Notes under the pieces: model-generated
The model's database searches: none
Seen by the model: the letters and a program-made list of their open reading frames with translations, nothing else
What the model was told of the DNA's origin: nothing
Part shown: positions 59,942-64,000 of the stretch, piece after piece
How the letters are laid out: the number at the start of each line of letters is the position of its first letter
Numbering within the stretch: the first letter of the stretch is position 1
Source of the DNA: Halorubellus salinus
GTDB lineage: Archaea > Halobacteriota > Halobacteria > Halobacteriales > Natrialbaceae
Assembly (NCBI RefSeq): GCF_020567525.1
Contig: NZ_JAJCVI010000005.1
Coordinates: forward strand, 310,001 to 374,000
Direction of reading: 5' to 3'
Length of the DNA stretch: 64,000 nucleotides
Translations under genes and position numbers: made by a program

Positions 59942-61122
59942 TGCCGCATCAGTGCACTGAGTGCGCGCGGACGTTCCCGGACGGGTCGAAGGAGATGCTG
60001 TCCGGGTGTCCGGATTGCGGTGGGAACAAGTTCCAGTTCAAGCCGGCTGATGCGGTGGACGTTGGCGCTGGCAGTGGTGCTGGTAGCGGTAGTGCCGGTG
60101 GTAGCGTCGCCGAAGGGTCGTCCGCCGGTGGGGATGGCGGTGCGATGAGTCGCGCGAAGGCGACGGTCCGTGATCTGATGGGTCGTGGTGATGGCGACGA
60201 CGGGACGGGGTCGACCGCGTCCGAGTCACCGGCTCGTGGACGGTCGGCGAACGCTGGCGAGACGTCGAGTGCGGAGAGTGCATCGGCGAGTGCGGAGAGC
60301 GCGTCGAGTGCGGAGAGCGCGTCGAGTGCGGAGAGCGCGTCGAGCGCGGCGGCGTCGGAGTCGCAGTCCTCGGGGTCGCCTGCCGGCGGGTCGTCGCGCT
60401 CCGGTGGGGCCGATACGGACCGCGACCGTGTGACGCCGTCGGAGAGTGGTGAGTGGCCGAAGTCGGCGACGGAGGAGTACGATACGCCGGCGGAGAAGGC
60501 CCGTCGGCGGGAGTCTCACGAGGAGTCGGTTGGGACGACCGAGTCCACGACGTCCGAGCGGTCGGTCGGCGCATCGGAGTCTGCGTCTGGTGCGTCCGAG
60601 TCGCCAGCGGATCTCGAGTCGACTGCGGGTGCCGCAACTGAGTCGACGGAGCAGGACGTGTCTGCTGAGGCGTCCGAGTCGGCGAGTGATGACGAGTCGA
60701 TCACTGCGCAGATGGGTGAGACGGAGGACGATGCGCAGCGGTCGGCTCGCTCTGACGTGGTGTCGCCCGACGAGTTACCGAGTCGCGAGTCGGCCGCTCC
60801 TGGCGGGATGCGCGACGATGCGACCGGTGAGCCGTCTGAGCGTGCGGACCGGCCGCCGTCGAGCGAGGCGGCGGACGTGAAGGACCGGCCGAGTGCCGGT
60901 GACGTCGCGAGCGAACCGGATGACGACTCGCCGAACCTGGACGAGCTCCGCGAGGAGCTCAACAGCCAGTTCGAGAGCATCAAGGTGCTCGACCCGGGGA
61001 AGTACGAGTTGAACCTGATGGAGCTGTACGACCGGGAGGAGTACATCATCTCGCTCCAGGAGGACGGCCGGTACGTCATCGAGGTCCCGGAGTCCTGGCG
61101 CGGCGACGCTGGCCCGGACTGA
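59941..61122 (+). CDS. oapC: OapC/ArvC family zinc-ribbon protein
   Basis: 393 residues. N-terminal zinc ribbon (CTECARTFPDGS and CPDCGGNKF: two CxxC knuckles), then about 270 residues of Ser/Glu/Ala-rich disordered linker with repeated SAESAS units, then a conserved C-terminal block of about 65 residues (NLDELREELNSQFESIKVLD, YELNLMELYDREEYIISLQE). Family members share only the two ends. Third gene of the origin-associated operon. Confidence 0.92.
   Translation: MPHQCTECARTFPDGSKEMLSGCPDCGGNKFQFKPADAVDVGAGSGAGSGSAGGSVAEGSSAGGDGGAMSRAKATVRDLMGRGDGDDGTGSTASESPARGRSANAGETSSAESASASAESASSAESASSAESASSAAASESQSSGSPAGGSSRSGGADTDRDRVTPSESGEWPKSATEEYDTPAEKARRRESHEESVGTTESTTSERSVGASESASGASESPADLESTAGAATESTEQDVSAEASESASDDESITAQMGETEDDAQRSARSDVVSPDELPSRESAAPGGMRDDATGEPSERADRPPSSEAADVKDRPSAGDVASEPDDDSPNLDELREELNSQFESIKVLDPGKYELNLMELYDREEYIISLQEDGRYVIEVPESWRGDAGPD
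60268..60342. repeat. 18-bp tandem repeats in the oapC linker
   Basis: AGTGCGGAGAGCGCGTCG occurs at 60289, 60307 and 60325, with a variant at 60268; encodes repeated SAESAS in frame. Confidence 0.9.
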
Positions 61123-61140
61123 TCGGGTCGATCCAGTCGA

Positions 61141-61196
61141 GTTCGTTCCGGTCAGTTCGCTCTGGTCAGTTCGTTCCGGTCAGTTCGTTCTGGCCG
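61141..61196. repeat. Four 14-bp tandem repeats downstream of oapC
   Basis: GTTCGTTCCGGTCA-type units at 61141, 61155, 61169 and 61183 with one to three changes each. Confidence 0.9.
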
Positions 61197-61336
61197 AGTT
61201 GGTTTCGTTCCGTCGAGTACGCGGGTCCGGTCTCGACTGTCGACCGTGCGGACTCGTTTACGACCGTGAATCGCGCTCTGGGCGCGGTGTGGGCCTCGTT
61301 CTCGTCGAATCGCGTCCTTCCACCCGACGACCCGAG

Positions 61337-61357
61337 ACCCCTCCATTTCGTCTGGAG
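61337..61357 (-). promoter_or_regulatory. Degenerate ORB-like box downstream of oapC
   Basis: Minus-strand form CTCCAGACGAAATGGAGGGG plus T: same length, orientation and ends as the other boxes, with four internal changes. Confidence 0.4.
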
Positions 61358-61476
61358 ATTCTTATATCAGCACTGGAGCGTCGGTCGACCGGGACCCCTC
61401 GAGCCCGGTCGTGTCGCGCGAGTTCCCCGGACGTAATGGGTAAGAGAGTGTGGTCGGTAGTGGGGCGTGAATCCAG

Positions 61477-62988
61477 ATGGGTCGTCTCCGCGACGGTGCG
61501 CGTCGGCTCGCGTTCGCGTTCCCGGCGTTGCTCGCGCGACTCGGCGTCGTCGACCGGGAGCGGGGCGACGAGGCGTTCGACCTGGCGTTGCCGGTGATGG
61601 TGACGGGCGCGCTCCGGACGTTCCTGCGGACGGCGGACTTCCTGATGGTCGGGCAGGCGATCGGTGCGTCAGCGGTCGCGGCGCTCGAGCTCGGGTTCCA
61701 GTACTACTTCATCCCGTTCGGGTTGTCGCTGGCGTTGACGAGTGGCACTATCAGTGTCGTGTCGCGGTTCGTCGGGGCGGACGAGACCGGGCGGGCGAAC
61801 ACGACGCTCGCGGTGTCGCTGTGGCTGTCGCTCGCGTTCTCCATCCCGATGACGGTGCTGGCGTGGGTGTACGCGGACCCGCTGGTCGCGGTGCTCGCGC
61901 CGAACGCGACGGTCACGGAGATGGGCGCGACGTATCTGCGTATCGTGATGCTGTCGGTCGCGTTCCGGTTCTGGAGCATGACGGCGGCGCGTGCGCTCGC
62001 TGGTGCCGGTGACACGCGGACGCCGATGTACGTTCGACTCCTGACGCTCCCGACGAACATCGGGTTGAACGCGGTCCTCATCTTCGGGCTCGGGCCGATA
62101 GCGCCGATGGGCGTGGCGGGTGCGGCGTGGGGGACGGTCGCGGCGAACGTGCTCGCCGCCGGGGTCTTCTTGGCGTTGTTGTCGACGACGCGATTCCCGG
62201 TTCGACTCCCGCTCCCGGTCCTGCGAGCGCGTTCGACCGCGGGAGATGATTCGGCAACGGGGCGGCTCTGGGACGGCGGTATCGCGCGGGAGGTGGTCCG
62301 CGTCGGCCTCCCACTGGCGGGGACGCGGTTGTCGCGGACGCTCGGACGGTTCCCGTTCCTGTTCGTCCTGGGGGCGTTCGGGACGGGGACGCTCGCGGCG
62401 TACGCCATCGGGCGGCGCGTGATGCTGCTCGCGATGATGCCCGCGTGGGGGTACTCGACGGCGGCGAGCACGCTCGTCGGGCAGCGCGTCGGCGAGGGCG
62501 ACGAGGACGGGGCGGCCGAAGCGGGGTGGGCGACGTTGCGCGTGGCGCTCGCGACCCAGCTCTGTATCGCGCTCGTGCTGGTGGTGCTTGCACGCCCGAT
62601 CTCGCTGGCGTTCGGGTCCGAGACCGTCGCGGACACGGTGCGGTTCGTGCGCGTGTTCGGGCTCGGCGTCGGCGCGTTCGCGGTGTCGCGGACGATGCGT
62701 GGTGGGCTCCGTGGCGCTGGCGATACGACGTGGCCGTTCTACGGGACGCTCGCGGGCACGTACCTCCTGAAGCTCCCGGTGGCGTTCCTGGCGCTTCCGG
62801 CGACGACGTCGGTGGGCGTCCTCGGCGTCACGTTCACGCCCGGTTTCGGGCTTGGCGTCGTCGCGGTGTACGCCGCTATCCTGCTGGACATGTACTTCCG
62901 GGCGGCGGTGAACGCCGTTCGTTTCAAGTCCGGGACGTGGCGCGTCGTCGCGCGCCAGTCGGACGTCGGCGCTGACGCACCGGGGTGA
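61477..62988 (+). CDS. MATE family efflux transporter
   Basis: 503 residues, about twelve membrane helices. N-half FLRTADFLMVGQAIGASAVA and TSGTISVVSRFVGADETGRA, C-half VGLPLAGTRLSRTLGRFPFL and ASTLVGQRVGEGDEDGAAEA show the duplicated MATE signature. Only distantly similar to the exporter at 11752, so it is another subfamily. ATG 61477 follows a 354-bp spacer and is probably monocistronic. Confidence 0.92.
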   Translation: MGRLRDGARRLAFAFPALLARLGVVDRERGDEAFDLALPVMVTGALRTFLRTADFLMVGQAIGASAVAALELGFQYYFIPFGLSLALTSGTISVVSRFVGADETGRANTTLAVSLWLSLAFSIPMTVLAWVYADPLVAVLAPNATVTEMGATYLRIVMLSVAFRFWSMTAARALAGAGDTRTPMYVRLLTLPTNIGLNAVLIFGLGPIAPMGVAGAAWGTVAANVLAAGVFLALLSTTRFPVRLPLPVLRARSTAGDDSATGRLWDGGIAREVVRVGLPLAGTRLSRTLGRFPFLFVLGAFGTGTLAAYAIGRRVMLLAMMPAWGYSTAASTLVGQRVGEGDEDGAAEAGWATLRVALATQLCIALVLVVLARPISLAFGSETVADTVRFVRVFGLGVGAFAVSRTMRGGLRGAGDTTWPFYGTLAGTYLLKLPVAFLALPATTSVGVLGVTFTPGFGLGVVAVYAAILLDMYFRAAVNAVRFKSGTWRVVARQSDVGADAPG

Positions 62989-63062
62989 GTGGTGCGCGAG
63001 CGGGTGCTTCGCGACCGGCGCGCTTCGAAAACGGTAAGCCCGAGCGGTCGGACGGTCAGTGC

Positions 63063-63152
63063 ATGAGCGACGCTACGAAGATCGTGCTCGTGACTGTCGG
63101 TGTGTCGGCCGTGCTCGCGCTCTCGTTGATGGCGATGACGCTGTCGACGTAA
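63063..63152 (+). CDS. Putative 29-residue membrane peptide
   Basis: ATG 63063 to TAA 63150-63152 encodes MSDATKIVLVTVGVSAVLAL then SLMAMTLST, one hydrophobic helix. The next gene starts five bases after its stop on the same strand, and GGTCAGTGC precedes its start. Codon composition is good; function unknown. Confidence 0.55.
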   Translation: MSDATKIVLVTVGVSAVLALSLMAMTLST

Positions 63153-63157
63153 CTGGA

Positions 63158-63988
63158 ATGTTCTCTGCGCGCGAGCTCTCACCGGCCGTCGAGCTGGTTC
63201 GCGAGGAGCGGGCGCCCGAGGCGGTCGTGGTGGCCGCGGGGAGTGACTTCGAGACGCTGCCGCCGGCGCAGGCGGAGGACCTCGGATTGCTCGTCGACGC
63301 GCTCGACCCGATATCGTGCCCGGGAGAGTGGCTGCCGGACGACGCGCCGGCGCTCCTCCGTCGGTTCGCGGGCGGGGATTTCACGGTCGGGATGCCGGGG
63401 GATGGGAGCGTGGTGTGGTCGCGGCAGACGTCGCCGCCGGTCGTGATCGTGAAGCCGCGCGTGGAGGGGTCGCCGGCGTCGTTCGTCGACTTCCTCGTCG
63501 CGGAGGCGCTCGTCGAACTGAGCGTCACGGCGCCGGGGGCGCGTGCGGACGACGACGTTGCGACGCCGGCACCCGAGCACTTCCTGCCGTTCTTCGGGTC
63601 GACGTACCGCGAGCTGGCGGCGGCGACGACGCTCGGGCCGAACGCGACGTACCAGCTCGCGAACGCGCTCTACGAGGGCTGGCTGGGGTTGCATACGCGC
63701 GACGTGTTCGCGTCGTGGGTGGACGCCGAGGACGAGCGTGCGACGCTCGGCGAGGCGTGGGTGGACGCGGGCGAGCGTCTGGAATCCCGGCTCGACGGGC
63801 TGTCGCGGGAGGTGGCGCGCGGCGAGACGGAGTTCGCGGACGCGGCAGAACTGGCGTGTAGTGGCTTCAAGCACGACGTCGACGTGCCGTCGCCGTTCGC
63901 AGCACTCGCGACGGACGCGTACCGCGAGCGCGCCGCGCCGTTCGCGGTACGGTGGGCGGAGAAGACGTTCGACGCGCTGGCGGACTGA
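63158..63988 (+). CDS. Conserved haloarchaeal protein of unknown function
   Basis: 276 residues from ATG 63158 (MFSARELSPAVELVREERAP). No signal or membrane segment. A basic-hydrophobic core (VVWSRQTSPPVVIVKPRVEG), then ALVELSVTAPG and LPFFGSTYRELAAATTLGPN, and an acidic helical C-terminus. I recognise it only as a haloarchaeal DUF-type cytosolic protein. An upstream in-frame ATG at 63059 overlaps the small membrane peptide and is rejected. Probably co-transcribed with that peptide. Confidence 0.78.
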   Translation: MFSARELSPAVELVREERAPEAVVVAAGSDFETLPPAQAEDLGLLVDALDPISCPGEWLPDDAPALLRRFAGGDFTVGMPGDGSVVWSRQTSPPVVIVKPRVEGSPASFVDFLVAEALVELSVTAPGARADDDVATPAPEHFLPFFGSTYRELAAATTLGPNATYQLANALYEGWLGLHTRDVFASWVDAEDERATLGEAWVDAGERLESRLDGLSREVARGETEFADAAELACSGFKHDVDVPSPFAALATDAYRERAAPFAVRWAEKTFDALAD

Positions 63989-64000
63989 ACCGCTAGAGGC

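Larger units (their letters stand above)
61123..61476. other. Intergenic region, 354 bp
   Basis: No gene seen. It carries a four-copy 14-bp repeat (61141-61196), an ORB-like box (61337-61357) and an A+T pocket (ATTCTTATATCAG near 61357-61369) that may be a promoter for a leader to the MATE gene. Confidence 0.6.

Overview
The window is 64 kb of a high-GC chromosome (roughly two-thirds G+C) from a halophilic archaeon of class Halobacteria. The evidence is strongly acidic proteins, near-exclusive use of C or G at third codon positions, many Tat signals and Tat-type lipoboxes, short-leader promoters with a TATA-like box about 25-30 bp upstream of the start, and archaeal marker genes: the PolD small subunit, RfcS, Orc1/Cdc6, Hel308, KEOPS Cgi121, PurO, SAMP2 and a HalX response regulator. 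I cannot name the genus from the sequence alone.

Layout. 1-7.2 kb holds a partial gene for a Tat-signal protein with tandem HU domains, then a minus-strand pyruvate/2-oxoacid dehydrogenase cluster (E1alpha, E1beta, E2, a DUF3179 lipoprotein, lpdA). Lipoyl synthase, which makes the cofactor for E2, lies at 9.4-10.3 kb. In between, at 7.7-9.3 kb, is a small accessory patch with a frameshifted Tat-secreted protein and a lipoprotein. 10-24 kb carries mixed housekeeping and unknown genes: a hydrolase, a MATE exporter, a Ski2/Hel308-like helicase, lipoproteins, a flavin reductase, a phosphohexomutase, and a samp2-redoxin-GNAT operon. 24-32 kb has a bactofilin-like membrane protein divergent from rfcS (interrupted by a 691-residue intein), a HalX regulator, alaS and a hairpin-rich candidate non-coding RNA. 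32-43 kb has an HD phosphohydrolase, an arylsulfotransferase-like propeller, htpX, the hel308-cgi121 pair, an Old Yellow Enzyme homologue and a mini zinc finger. 43-53.5 kb contains tRNA-Gln(CTG), a 5'-nucleotidase, purO, a patatin/3-hydroxybutyrate dehydrogenase pair resembling the polyhydroxyalkanoate mobilisation genes of Haloferax, aspartate kinase and the PolD small subunit.

The replication origin (oriC1 type) lies at about 56.8-58.9 kb. It sits between orc1/cdc6 (minus strand) and the origin-associated genes oapA, oapB and oapC (plus strand). Its core is a 252-bp spacer containing an A+T-rich unwinding segment, flanked by a perfect 30-bp inverted pair of origin recognition boxes ending in G-runs. 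Further 21-bp boxes of the same type are scattered over about 18 kb around it, including two inside the PolD small-subunit gene, and a seven-copy 19-bp repeat abuts the orc1 stop codon. Replication proteins (Orc1, DP1, RfcS, Hel308) are therefore concentrated in this part of the chromosome.

The most unusual items are the apparently exported tandem-HU protein, the dispersed origin-box array with its repeats, the uncharacterised structured RNA candidate after alaS, and the RfcS intein.
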